64,000 bases of DNA, from positions 26,390 to 90,389 of the forward strand of contig NZ_JAHKNI010000026.1 of the NCBI RefSeq assembly GCF_018860155.1. Direction: 5' to 3'. The position numbers and the translations under genes were made by a program. Origin of the DNA: Nocardia albiluteola (GTDB lineage Bacteria > Actinomycetota > Actinomycetes > Mycobacteriales > Mycobacteriaceae). Positions within the stretch are counted from its first letter, which is position 1, and each line of letters begins with the position of its first letter. A model generated the notes under the pieces. The model saw only the letters and a program-made list of their open reading frames with translations, was not told the DNA's origin and made no database searches. Positions 49,490 to 57,109 of the stretch are shown in pieces.

Positions 49490-49850
49490 CGTTCGTGTCG
49501 ACGTGTCGGTTGACCAGGGCTCTGAGCGGCGGCGGGCCCTGATCACCGGGGCCAGCCGCGGGATCGGTGCGGCCATTGCCCGCAGGCTCGCGCCGACGTA
49601 CAGTCTCCACCTCGGGGTGCGCACTGCGGCGGCGGTGGCGCCGATAGTCCGGGAATTGCCTGGCGCACAACCATGGCCGGTCGACCTAGCCGACCACCCG
49701 GCCCTGACGGCCGCCACAGTGGCGTTCGACCGGCTGGATGTCCTCATCCGCAGCGCCGGTATCACCGCGGGGGGACGGGTGGAGGAGCAGCCGAATGCCG
49801 TTAGTGCCGATGTCAGGGCGTGTGTTGCGGTGCGGTTCGGCGATGGGTGA
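49482..49850 (+). pseudogene. Truncated short-chain dehydrogenase
   Basis: A 122-codon frame starts with a good SDR cofactor motif (ALITGASRGIGAAIARRL) and continues to the conserved LDVLIRSAGITAGG, normally NNAG. It then ends before the catalytic Ser-Tyr-Lys. Full-length SDRs have about 250 residues. The truncation point lies where the convergent TetR gene ends, and the two overlap by 38 bases. The protein is unlikely to be an active enzyme. Confidence 0.7.
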
Positions 49851-50595
49851 TGAGATCGGCGACGCCGTCGAGGATCCGGTCCAGGCCGAAGCTCAGCGCG
49901 TGTGTCGGGCTGATCGCCGCGTTGTGCTCGCTGCCCGCCGCCGACCCCACCCGGGATGACACGGGGAACTTGTTGGGGTCGATGAGTCTTTGCAGGATCG
50001 GACCGACGATGTCCCACCATTGCGGGTCGGTCGGGTCGGTATTCGAGGTGCCTGCCGACAGGCGTGCGGTGCCGATCACGTGGGTTATGACCAGTGTCAG
50101 AACGGAATCCATTTCGATGTCGGTGAGGCCGATGCCCTCGAGTGGGCGCAGTTCGGTCTCGTATTTGATGGTGGTGTTCGGTCCGAGTACCGGCCGGCTA
50201 CCGACGAGGTCGAGCATCCACGGATGGCGCTGGTAGAGACTCCAGTTGCGTTCGGCGATAAGTTCCATCGCGGCGCGCCACCCGCCGACGGTCCGCGCCG
50301 GCTCGTCGGGATCTCGGTAGAGGTCGGCGAGCACCGCGTCGTGCATGAGGTCGAAGAGATCGGTCTTGCCGGGCACATGGGTATAGAGCGACATAGCGCC
50401 AACGCCGAGCCTGTCGGCGACCCGACGCATGGACACGGCGTCGAGGCCTTCGGAGTCGGCCAAGTCGATCCCGGCGGCGACGATCACCCCGACGCTGAGG
50501 CCCTTGCGTCCCGGCTTCGGATGCAGGCCCCACAGCAGCGCGAGAGTGCGCGCGGGATCCGCCGGGGCGTCTTTCTGTGCTGTCACGGGGAACAT
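49813..50595 (-). CDS. TetR-family repressor of the adjacent ABC exporter
   Basis: A 260-residue TetR-family regulator. The helix-turn-helix is at GLDAVSMRRVADRLGVGAMS followed by LYTHVPGKTDLFDLM, with a TetR_C-like ligand-binding half. ATG at 50595 is chosen because GGAGGGAGA immediately precedes it; an in-frame start ten codons upstream lacks such a site. It is divergent from an ABC exporter operon, and the shared intergenic region holds a GTAC-rich inverted repeat. Repression of the exporter and release by its substrate is the expected arrangement (inference). Confidence 0.88.
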   Translation of the reverse strand: MFPVTAQKDAPADPARTLALLWGLHPKPGRKGLSVGVIVAAGIDLADSEGLDAVSMRRVADRLGVGAMSLYTHVPGKTDLFDLMHDAVLADLYRDPDEPARTVGGWRAAMELIAERNWSLYQRHPWMLDLVGSRPVLGPNTTIKYETELRPLEGIGLTDIEMDSVLTLVITHVIGTARLSAGTSNTDPTDPQWWDIVGPILQRLIDPNKFPVSSRVGSAAGSEHNAAISPTHALSFGLDRILDGVADLITHRRTAPQHTP

Positions 50596-50630
50596 TCTCC
50601 CTCCACCTGGCGCTATCTCTGCCATACGCT

Positions 50631-50659
50631 AACGTACGTCGTACGGTACACTGTACGTT
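50631..50659. promoter_or_regulatory. Probable TetR operator (GTAC-repeat palindrome)
   Basis: AACGTAC at 50631-50637 and GTACGTT at 50653-50659 form a perfect 7-base inverted repeat with 15 bases between. GTAC occurs four times in 23 bases (50634, 50641, 50646, 50653), and ACGTACGT and CGTACG are themselves palindromes. It sits between the divergent TetR and ABC genes and is the natural operator for the repressor. Confidence 0.7.
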
Positions 50660-50679
50660 CTATGGATGGGAGAGTGAAT

Positions 50680-51690
50680 ATGCCGATATCGGATGTGGCA
50701 ATCGACGTCACTGATCTGCGGAAGAGTTATCGCGGGGCCGCGGATGGCACCGGACTCAACGGCATCGACCTGCGGGTTCCGGCGGGGTCGGTGTGCGGGC
50801 TGCTCGGTCCGAACGGCGCGGGCAAGACGACGACCGTCCGGGTCTTGTCGACGCTCCTGCGGTTCGACTCCGGCACAGTGCGAGTGGCCGGGTACGACGT
50901 TCGGCGTGAGCCGCGGCGGGTGCGGGAGCGCATCGGGCTTGTTGGTCAGAGCGCGGCGGTCGACGAGGTGCTTTCCGGGCGGCAGAACCTGGTCATGTTC
51001 GGGCGGCTCAACGGGCTCGCTCCGGTGCTGGCCCAGCGCCGCGCGGACGAACTGCTCGAACAGTTCGACCTCGCCGCCGTCGGGCGACGGCCGGTCGGCA
51101 AGTATTCCGGTGGTATGCGGCGACGCTTGGACCTCGCGGCGGGGTTGATCGTTTCTCCGCCACTGCTTTTCGTCGATGAGCCGACCACCGGCCTTGATCC
51201 GGCGGCGCGGATGCAGGTGTGGTCGGCCATCGAAGCGCTGGTCGCGGCGGGCACAACCGTGTTGCTCACCACGCAGTACCTGGAGGAGGCCGATCGGCTT
51301 GCCGATCGTATCGTGATGCTCTCGCACGGAAGGGTGATCGCCGAGGGCAGTCCCGCCGACCTCAAGGCCCGCGTCGGCGCGGACTGGCTGGAGGTCGCGC
51401 TCGCCGATCCCGCGGATGCCGAACAGACCGCGATGCTGGCCAAAGCCGTCGCCACCGGTGAGGTGACAGTCGATCCGCAATCCCATATGGTCCGCATCCC
51501 CGTCGCGGGCCGTGCCACCGCACTCGTCACGATGGCTGTCGCGCTGCGGGACGCGGGCATTGCACCGCACGACATCAACGTGCGACGACCGTCCCTCGAC
51601 GAGGTCTTCATCCAACTCACCGCGACGAGCCGCGAAGCATGCGCCGAGGTCGGTCGCGAATGCGCCGAGCACGGAAAGGTTTCCGCATGA
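50680..51690 (+). CDS. ABC transporter ATP-binding protein (DrrA-like exporter)
   Basis: A 336-residue ATPase of the daunorubicin-resistance type. Walker A is GPNGAGKTTT, the Q-loop is in IGLVGQSAAVDE, the signature is YSGGMRRRLDLAAGL, Walker B is LLFVDEPTTGLDP, and the H-loop lies in TTQYLEEADRLADRI. The C-terminal extension typical of DrrA is present. ATG at 50680 is preferred because GGGAGAG precedes it; an in-frame ATG at 50662 would add six residues and lies right behind the operator. The stop overlaps the permease start as ATGA. Together they probably export a hydrophobic compound. Confidence 0.92.
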   Translation: MPISDVAIDVTDLRKSYRGAADGTGLNGIDLRVPAGSVCGLLGPNGAGKTTTVRVLSTLLRFDSGTVRVAGYDVRREPRRVRERIGLVGQSAAVDEVLSGRQNLVMFGRLNGLAPVLAQRRADELLEQFDLAAVGRRPVGKYSGGMRRRLDLAAGLIVSPPLLFVDEPTTGLDPAARMQVWSAIEALVAAGTTVLLTTQYLEEADRLADRIVMLSHGRVIAEGSPADLKARVGADWLEVALADPADAEQTAMLAKAVATGEVTVDPQSHMVRIPVAGRATALVTMAVALRDAGIAPHDINVRRPSLDEVFIQLTATSREACAEVGRECAEHGKVSA

Positions 51691-52490
51691 CCATGGTGCA
51701 AACTCACAGGACGTCGGCCTTCGGCGACCTCCGGACCATCACCCGCCGCGACTTGACGCATTGGCTGAGCCAACCCGCGCCGATAGTGATCGGTTGGCTC
51801 TTCCCGATCATGGTGGTGCTGATGTTCGGCACAATCTTCGGCGGTGCCATCAAAACCCCCGGTGGGGGCCGCTACTACGAGTATCTGATGCCGGGCATGT
51901 TCGCGATGGCGATGCTGTTCGGACTCGAATCCACCATGACGGCCATCGCGACCGACACCGCGAAAGGGGTCACCGACCGGTTCAGATCGTTGCCGATGAA
52001 CGACGCTGCCGTCGTCGGCGGGCGATGCCTCGCCGATCTCCTGAATACGGCGGTCGGGCTGACGGTCGTCGTCAGCACGGGCCTAGCGCTCGGCTGGCGC
52101 TGGCACGATGGCCTTCCCAATGCACTCCTGGCAGTAGGATTGCTACTGCTGCTGCGCTTTTCGCTGCTTTGGGTCGGGATCCTTCTCGGTCTGATGGCCA
52201 AGGGACCCGAATCGGTCGTCGTCGTTCAGGTACTGGTATGGCCGGTGCTTTTCCTGTCGAACGCGTTCGTCGACACGGCGACTATGCCCAAGTGGTTGGC
52301 GGTCATCGCGGAATGGAATCCGTTGTCGGCCACAGCTTCCGCCGTGCGGAAACTGTGTGGCAATCCCGGCTGGGCAGGCGGCGCGTGGATGACACAGCAC
52401 TCGATCGTGGCGGCGTTGATCTGGCCGCTGCTGATCACCGCGATCTTCCTGCCGCTGTCGGTCCGACGCTTTCGCTCTCTGGGCGGCTGA
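51687..52490 (+). CDS. ABC-2 type permease (DrrB-like exporter)
   Basis: A 267-residue membrane protein with about six hydrophobic segments, for example PIVIGWLFPIMVVLMFG, a long central run (LLAVGLLLLLRFSLLWVGIL) and the C-terminal IVAALIWPLLITAIFLPL. Conserved ABC-2 features include YYEYLMPGMFAMAMLFG, TDRFRSLPM and LSNAFVDTATMP. The start overlaps the ATPase stop as ATGA, with GGAAAGG upstream. The pair could provide self-resistance for the upstream PKS/NRPS product, but only distance (about 3 kb) suggests that. Confidence 0.9.
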   Translation: MTMVQTHRTSAFGDLRTITRRDLTHWLSQPAPIVIGWLFPIMVVLMFGTIFGGAIKTPGGGRYYEYLMPGMFAMAMLFGLESTMTAIATDTAKGVTDRFRSLPMNDAAVVGGRCLADLLNTAVGLTVVVSTGLALGWRWHDGLPNALLAVGLLLLLRFSLLWVGILLGLMAKGPESVVVVQVLVWPVLFLSNAFVDTATMPKWLAVIAEWNPLSATASAVRKLCGNPGWAGGAWMTQHSIVAALIWPLLITAIFLPLSVRRFRSLGG

Positions 52491-52505
52491 GTCCTTGAAT
52501 CTGGC

Positions 52506-52540
52506 CTGGTGTCTCGGCTGACAACGCGCCGAGACACCAG
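52506..52540 (+). terminator. Hairpin terminator after the ABC exporter
   Basis: CTGGTGTCTCGGC at 52506-52518 pairs perfectly with GCCGAGACACCAG at 52528-52540, leaving a nine-base loop. It begins 15 bases after the permease stop. There is no long T tract, which is usual for high-GC actinobacteria. Confidence 0.75.
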
Positions 52541-52622
52541 CGTCGTTCCCCCGGGCCGGAGTTTCGTCGGGTCGGATCCAGAGCTGACGGTCAGTGCGGA
52601 AATTGCCGCTCTGACCGGGCAT

Positions 52623-52643
52623 GTCGCAATGTCACGTTGCGAC
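52623..52643. repeat. Inverted repeat upstream of the XRE regulator
   Basis: GTCGCAA at 52623-52629 and TTGCGAC at 52637-52643 form perfect 7-base arms around a 7-base spacer. It lies about 80 bases before the XRE gene and 18 bases before a larger palindrome, so it may be a regulator-binding site. Confidence 0.5.
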
Positions 52644-52660
52644 TCATCGCCGTGCATGAA

Positions 52661-52703
52661 GGCGGGCGTTACCTGCCCCTGACAGGGGCAGGTAACGCCC
52701 GCC
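52661..52703. repeat. Perfect 43-base palindrome upstream of the XRE regulator
   Basis: The 21-base arm 52661-52681 (GGCGGGCGTTACC...) is the exact reverse complement of 52683-52703, with a single A between them. It ends 22 bases before the GTG start of the XRE regulator. There is no T tract and it precedes rather than follows a gene, so it is more likely an operator or a leader-RNA hairpin than a terminator. The preceding gene already has its own hairpin at 52506-52540. Confidence 0.85.
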
Positions 52704-52725
52704 GCGCGTGGCCATACTGGGGTCC

Positions 52726-53655
52726 GTGAGCAGCAAGTCGGAGCTTGGAGCCTTCCTGAGGGCGCGTCGTGCGCAACTGCGTCCCGAGGACATCGGGTTG
52801 TCGGTGTATGACGAGCGCAGGCGCGTGCCTGGGCTGCGTCGCGATGAGCTGGCGCTGTTGGCTGGGGTGAGCGAGGCGTATTACACGCGGCTGGAACAGG
52901 GAGTGTCGTCCAACGCCTCACCGGAGGTGTTGGACGCAATCGCCCGGGCGCTCGGTCTGGACGAAACCGAACTCCGACACGTGCACGCACTCGCTGGCGC
53001 CGCGCGCAACGGCGGGAACCGGGTACCCAGGCCACCGACCCCCGAACGGATCACCGACACGACGAGACAGCTGATCGAGGCCTTCGGGGACACCCCGGTG
53101 ATCGTGCTCGGCCGGCGCAGCGACGTGCTGGCGTGGAACCGCACCGGCCACGCGCTGTTCGCGGGGCATCTCGACCCACAGGGCCCTGACGACCCGGACC
53201 GGCGCCCGAACACGGCGAGGCTGGTCTTCCGGGACGCCCATACCCGCGAGCTCTATCCGGACTGGCCGAAGAAGGCCAGAGACGTGGTGGGACGACTACG
53301 GATGACTGTGGGCCGCTACCCCGACGACCCCTTGCTGGCGACGCTGATCGGCGAGTTGGCCATGCACAGCCAGGAATTCACGGCGTTGTGGTCCGAGCAC
53401 AAGGTTCGCGCCTGGGACGTCGCGACCTACCGGATGCGCCATCCCCTGGTCGGATCCATGGAGGTCACACAGCAGGCCGTCGCCGTCCCGCTCGCGCCCG
53501 GACAGCGGATGGTCGCCGTCACCGCGGCCGCGGGTTCGGACTCCCACGCCGCGCTGGCCCTGCTCGCCCAGGCCGGGGGGCCGGTCGCGGCGCCGCGTCC
53601 GGAAGGCGCGAGACCGCATCCACGGCCGCGCACGGCGGCGGGTTCGACCGCTTAG
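52726..53655 (+). CDS. XRE-family regulator with MmyB-like ligand-binding domain
   Basis: A 309-residue regulator. The N-terminal helix-turn-helix has LGAFLRARRAQLRPEDIGL, VPGLRRDELALLAGVS and EAYYTRLEQGVSSNASPEVL. From about residue 105 there is an MmyB-like PAS/ligand-binding half (VLGRRSDVLAWNRTGHALF, DPQGPDDPDRRPNTARLVF). This family is common in actinobacteria, often next to a short-chain dehydrogenase or other enzyme that it controls. GTG at 52726 begins VSSKSELGAFLR; an ATG six codons upstream would lie inside or next to the palindrome and has no ribosome-binding site. It probably regulates itself and/or the following ohr and hydrolase genes. Confidence 0.87.
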   Translation: MSSKSELGAFLRARRAQLRPEDIGLSVYDERRRVPGLRRDELALLAGVSEAYYTRLEQGVSSNASPEVLDAIARALGLDETELRHVHALAGAARNGGNRVPRPPTPERITDTTRQLIEAFGDTPVIVLGRRSDVLAWNRTGHALFAGHLDPQGPDDPDRRPNTARLVFRDAHTRELYPDWPKKARDVVGRLRMTVGRYPDDPLLATLIGELAMHSQEFTALWSEHKVRAWDVATYRMRHPLVGSMEVTQQAVAVPLAPGQRMVAVTAAAGSDSHAALALLAQAGGPVAAPRPEGARPHPRPRTAAGSTA

Positions 53656-53826
53656 CCCGCATCCCGAACCGACAGGCGCCGGCACCGTCGTCTCGGCATC
53701 TAGCAACGCCTTCCTGAATCTTTCTCCAATCACGCATGCGGCTTCCGCATGCCCGAATCTCGCTGAGAACCCTCGGCGAGATACAACCAGCCCACGAGTT
53801 CCGTGGCTGCTGCGAAAGGATCAACC

Positions 53827-54249
53827 ATGTCCGTGCTCTACACCACCGAGGCGATCTCGACCGGCGAGGGCCGCAACGGCCGGGTCCGCACCCTCGATGG
53901 GGTGCTTGATGAGACCTTGGCGGTCCCGAAGGAGATGGGCGGCCCCGGCGGGGAGAAGACCAACCCCGAGCAGTTGTTCGCCGCCGGCTACGCCGCATGC
54001 TTCCACAACGGGCTGCGGCTGATTGCTGGACAGCAGAAGGTGAAGCTGCCGGAGTCGACTGTCACCTCCACCGTCAGCCTGCTCACGCTGGACGAGGGCC
54101 GCTTCGCTCTGGCGGTCAAGCTTGTCGTGCACCTGCCCGGCCTGGACCAGGCCACGGCTGATGAGCTCGTGGCGACCACGCACCAGGTGTGCCCCTACTC
54201 CAACGCCACCCGTGGAAACGTCGAGGTGATCCTCGAAGCAACTGTCTGA
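53827..54249 (+). CDS. ohr: Organic hydroperoxide resistance protein (OsmC/Ohr family)
   Basis: A 140-residue Ohr-type thiol peroxidase. The two catalytic cysteines are Cys58 in GYAACFHNG and Cys122 in HQVCPYSNATRGN, and the typical GGPGGEKTNPEQLFAAGYAA stretch precedes the first. It reduces organic hydroperoxides using dihydrolipoamide-type thiols. GAAAGGA precedes the ATG at 53827. It lies about 170 bases downstream of the XRE regulator. No MarR-type OhrR, the usual regulator, is seen nearby. Confidence 0.92.
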   Translation: MSVLYTTEAISTGEGRNGRVRTLDGVLDETLAVPKEMGGPGGEKTNPEQLFAAGYAACFHNGLRLIAGQQKVKLPESTVTSTVSLLTLDEGRFALAVKLVVHLPGLDQATADELVATTHQVCPYSNATRGNVEVILEATV

Positions 54250-54415
54250 CAAGACCTTCCCTTCGGTCGGGCCTTCCGGTCTGGACGGCCCGGCCGCAGG
54301 GGACCACCTGAGCAGTGTCCCCGGGCCGTTCTTGGATCCCACCAACGCCAGCGGATTATGGCATTTGTACTCGGCATTGGTCGCACGAACAACCACGGAC
54401 GATCAGGAGAATCCC

Positions 54416-55234
54416 ATGCCCTACTTCGACTCACACGATGGTACCCGGCTGCACTACCAGGACTGGGGTACCGGACAGCCGGTGCTGTTCCTCGCCGGCG
54501 GCTGGCTCAGCAGCACCTCCTGGGAGCTGCAGATGCTGCCGCTGTCCCGACAGGGACTGCGCTGCCTGTCCTACGACCGGCGTGGACACGGCAAGTCCGA
54601 CTGGGTCGGGCACGGTTACGACTACGACACCCTTTCCGAGGATCTGGCGGCGTTCCTGGAACACCTCGACCTGAGCGATGTCGTGGTGGTCGCGCATTCC
54701 ATGGCCGGTGGCGAGATCATCCGGTACCTGACGCGGCACGGCAGCGACCGGATCAATCGGATCATGCTGGTCTCGGCGACCCTGCCGTTCCCGGCTCGGA
54801 CCGCCGACAACCCGGACGGTGTCCCGAAGGCCATCGCCGATGCGGTGAATGCGGCCCGCGCCGCCGACCGTCCGCTGTGGATGGAACAGAATGCGCAGGC
54901 ATTCTTCGCAACCCATTTGGGTAACCAGGTGTCTTCCGCGCGCATCGCGTGGATGGTGCAGAAATGCATGGACTGCTCATTGCTGGCGTCCGACGCGATC
55001 ATGGAGACCATCTTCACCACCGACTTCCGCGCCGAGCTGCGGGAAATCACGGTACCCACCATGATCATCCACGGTGATGCCGACGCCTCCGTGGCCATCG
55101 ACATCTGCGGACGCAAGACCAAGGATCTGATCCCCGTGAACACCTACAAGGAATATCCTGCGACCGGTCACGGCATCATGATCACGCACGCGGCACAGCT
55201 CAATGCCGACATCGTGGACTTCATCAAGTCCTGA
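54416..55234 (+). CDS. Alpha/beta hydrolase (non-haem chloroperoxidase/esterase-like)
   Basis: A 272-residue alpha/beta hydrolase starting MPYFDSHDGTRLHYQDWGTG. The nucleophile is Ser95 in VVAHSMAGGEI, the acid is in IIHGDADASV and the histidine in ATGHGIMITHA. The pattern DGTRLHYQDWG ... LSYDRRGHGKSDW is typical of the cofactor-free haloperoxidase/perhydrolase group. The ATG at 54416 has CAGGAG six bases upstream; the 28-codon upstream extension lacks support. It follows ohr by 166 bases and may be co-regulated with it. Confidence 0.85.
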   Translation: MPYFDSHDGTRLHYQDWGTGQPVLFLAGGWLSSTSWELQMLPLSRQGLRCLSYDRRGHGKSDWVGHGYDYDTLSEDLAAFLEHLDLSDVVVVAHSMAGGEIIRYLTRHGSDRINRIMLVSATLPFPARTADNPDGVPKAIADAVNAARAADRPLWMEQNAQAFFATHLGNQVSSARIAWMVQKCMDCSLLASDAIMETIFTTDFRAELREITVPTMIIHGDADASVAIDICGRKTKDLIPVNTYKEYPATGHGIMITHAAQLNADIVDFIKS

Positions 55235-55675
55235 CCGATCGCCGGTGTGCGTCAGTCGGAGCAGGCCGAGCCACAGGGGCGGGCCTGCACTCCGACCACC
55301 GCTTTTGGTGCGGCGAGTCAATCACGAATAGTGTTGCGCACCAACGTTATCCGCGGAGTGGTCGGCCGTTTGAGCTTCGACCGCAAGCTCTCCACCGTCG
55401 ACCGCTGTTCGACGCGGCTCTGGCCTCACCCGTCCCGCCGACACGCAGGAATACCCCAACATCTCCGAACTCCGCTGATACCGGCCGGCCGTGGGTTGAT
55501 GTGTACTGGAGTGTTCGATTTCGGCCCCTCGTAGTCTGCCCGGTCCTATCATGTTGAGTGGCAAGTCCATTGGACCGCAATCACCGGAAAGCCGTTAGCA
55601 GTGCCGGTAGGCCTGGTTATCCCGATTACTTTCGTGTGACACTCGCATTTCACATATTCGATTGGTGGTCGAATC
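55235..55675. promoter_or_regulatory. Intergenic/leader region of the encapsulin-terpene operon
   Basis: No gene is supported in these 441 bases. Near the encapsulin start two symmetric elements stand out. TGTGA at 55635-55639 and TCACA at 55650-55654 are spaced by ten bases. ATTCGA at 55656-55661 and TCGAAT at 55669-55674 form a hairpin that encloses the only G-rich ribosome-binding candidate (GGTGG) directly before the ATG. The operon promoter probably lies between 55500 and 55640. Confidence 0.45.
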
Positions 55676-57109
55676 ATGCCTGAAATCCCAACGGAACCGA
55701 CCCCGGAGTTGAACGGGCACAACGGTGTCGGACAACTCAGCCTCAGCACCGCGGCGGCACGCAAGTTGTCGTCGACGACCAAGTCCAAGCCGCAGATGCA
55801 AAGCATCACCCCCCGCTGGCTGCTCCAGCTGCTGCCCTGGGTCGAGGCCCGAGGCGGCGCGTATCGAGTCAACCGGCGACTGAACTACACGCTGGGCGAC
55901 GGACGGCTGGACTTCCTCACGACCGGCGACCAGGTACAGGTCATCGCGGCCGAGCTGACCGAGCTCCCGCTGCTGCGGAACTTCGGCGACATCGACGTGC
56001 TGGAGGCGTTGGCCGACAGGTTCGTTCAGCACGAATACGACCCGGGGGCGGTCCTGGTCGAGGCCGGCGGCCCGGCTGACGAACTCGTCCTGCTCGTACA
56101 CGGACGGTTCGCCAGGCTCCGTGAGGGCAAGTTCGGGCACGAGTCGACCCTCGAAATCATGGCCGACGGTGACTATTTCGGCGACGAGGAACTGATCGGT
56201 CCCGACGACACCTGGGACTACTCGGTCAGGGCTACCACGGCGTGCACGGTCATGGCGCTGCCGAAGGCGGCCTTCCAGGAGGTGCTCGAGCGGTCCGAGG
56301 CGCTGCGCGGCCACCTCGACCGGCACCGGACGACCACGGGCAAGGCGCAGAACGTCCACGGCGAGGCGGACGTGGAGGTCATTTCCGGTCATCGCGGTGA
56401 GCCGCTCCTGGCCGGCACGTTCGTCGACTACGAACTGAAGCCCCGCGAATTCGAGCTGAGCATCGCGCAAACCATCCTGCGGGTGCACACGCGCGTCCAG
56501 GACCTGTTCAACGAGCCGATCGACCAACTCGAGCAACAGCTCCGGCTGACCATCGAGGCGGTGCGCGAGCGCCAGGAATACGAACTGGTCAACAACAAGG
56601 ATTTCGGCCTGCTGCACAACGCGGACTTCAGCCAGCGCATCTACACCCGCAGCGGCCCACCCACCCCGCACGATATGGATCAGTTGCTCAACACGGTCTG
56701 GAAGAACCCCGGCTTCATCCTCGCGCACCCGGAGGCCATCGCCGCGTTCCGCGACGAGTGCAGCCGACAGGGCATCCTCCCGGAGACCATCCACGTGCCG
56801 GGCGGCCGGCTCTCCGCATGGCGCGGGGTGCCCATCTACCCCTGCTGGAAGATCCCGATCAGCGAACACCGCACCACCTCGATCATGGTGATGCGGACCG
56901 GCGAAACCGATCGGGGCGTCATCGGCCTGCGTAAGACCGGCCTGGTCGACGAGTACGAGCCGGGTCTGAGCGTGCGGTTCATGAGCATCGACGAACGGGC
57001 GATCGTCAACTACCTGATCACCTGCTACTACTCGTTGGCCGTGCTGGTGCCCGACGCTCTGGGCGTGCTGGAAAACGTTCAGCTCGGGAGTCCCAATGGT
57101 CGCGGCTGA
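55676..57109 (+). CDS. Family 2B encapsulin nanocompartment shell protein with cNMP-binding-like insertion
   Basis: A 477-residue protein that I recognise as a Family 2B encapsulin (HK97-fold, EshA/CRP-like shell). Residues 1-60 are a flexible N-arm (LSLSTAAARKLSSTTKSKPQ, then MQSITPRWLLQLLPWVEARG). Residues about 100-225 are a cyclic-nucleotide-binding-like domain (FVQHEYDPGAVLVEAGGPAD, GDYFGDEELIGPDDTWDYSV). Shell elements follow, such as VNNKDFGLLHN, PHDMDQLLNTVWKNPGFILA, RGVPIYPCWKIPIS and CYYSLAVLVPDALGVLENVQ. Known Family 2B shells are encoded beside terpene cyclases and polyprenyl synthases, which they can enclose. Here the next gene overlaps by 14 bases and fuses both enzyme types. 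Confidence 0.9.
   Translation: MPEIPTEPTPELNGHNGVGQLSLSTAAARKLSSTTKSKPQMQSITPRWLLQLLPWVEARGGAYRVNRRLNYTLGDGRLDFLTTGDQVQVIAAELTELPLLRNFGDIDVLEALADRFVQHEYDPGAVLVEAGGPADELVLLVHGRFARLREGKFGHESTLEIMADGDYFGDEELIGPDDTWDYSVRATTACTVMALPKAAFQEVLERSEALRGHLDRHRTTTGKAQNVHGEADVEVISGHRGEPLLAGTFVDYELKPREFELSIAQTILRVHTRVQDLFNEPIDQLEQQLRLTIEAVRERQEYELVNNKDFGLLHNADFSQRIYTRSGPPTPHDMDQLLNTVWKNPGFILAHPEAIAAFRDECSRQGILPETIHVPGGRLSAWRGVPIYPCWKIPISEHRTTSIMVMRTGETDRGVIGLRKTGLVDEYEPGLSVRFMSIDERAIVNYLITCYYSLAVLVPDALGVLENVQLGSPNGRG

Noticed and set aside
52506..52540. Hairpin considered as a regulator-binding site
   Set aside because: Its position 15 bases after the permease stop and its loop size fit a terminator better than an operator.
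55635..55654. CRP site before the encapsulin gene
   Set aside because: The half-sites TGTGA and TCACA are ten bases apart rather than six, so it was not annotated as a CRP site, only mentioned as a symmetric element.
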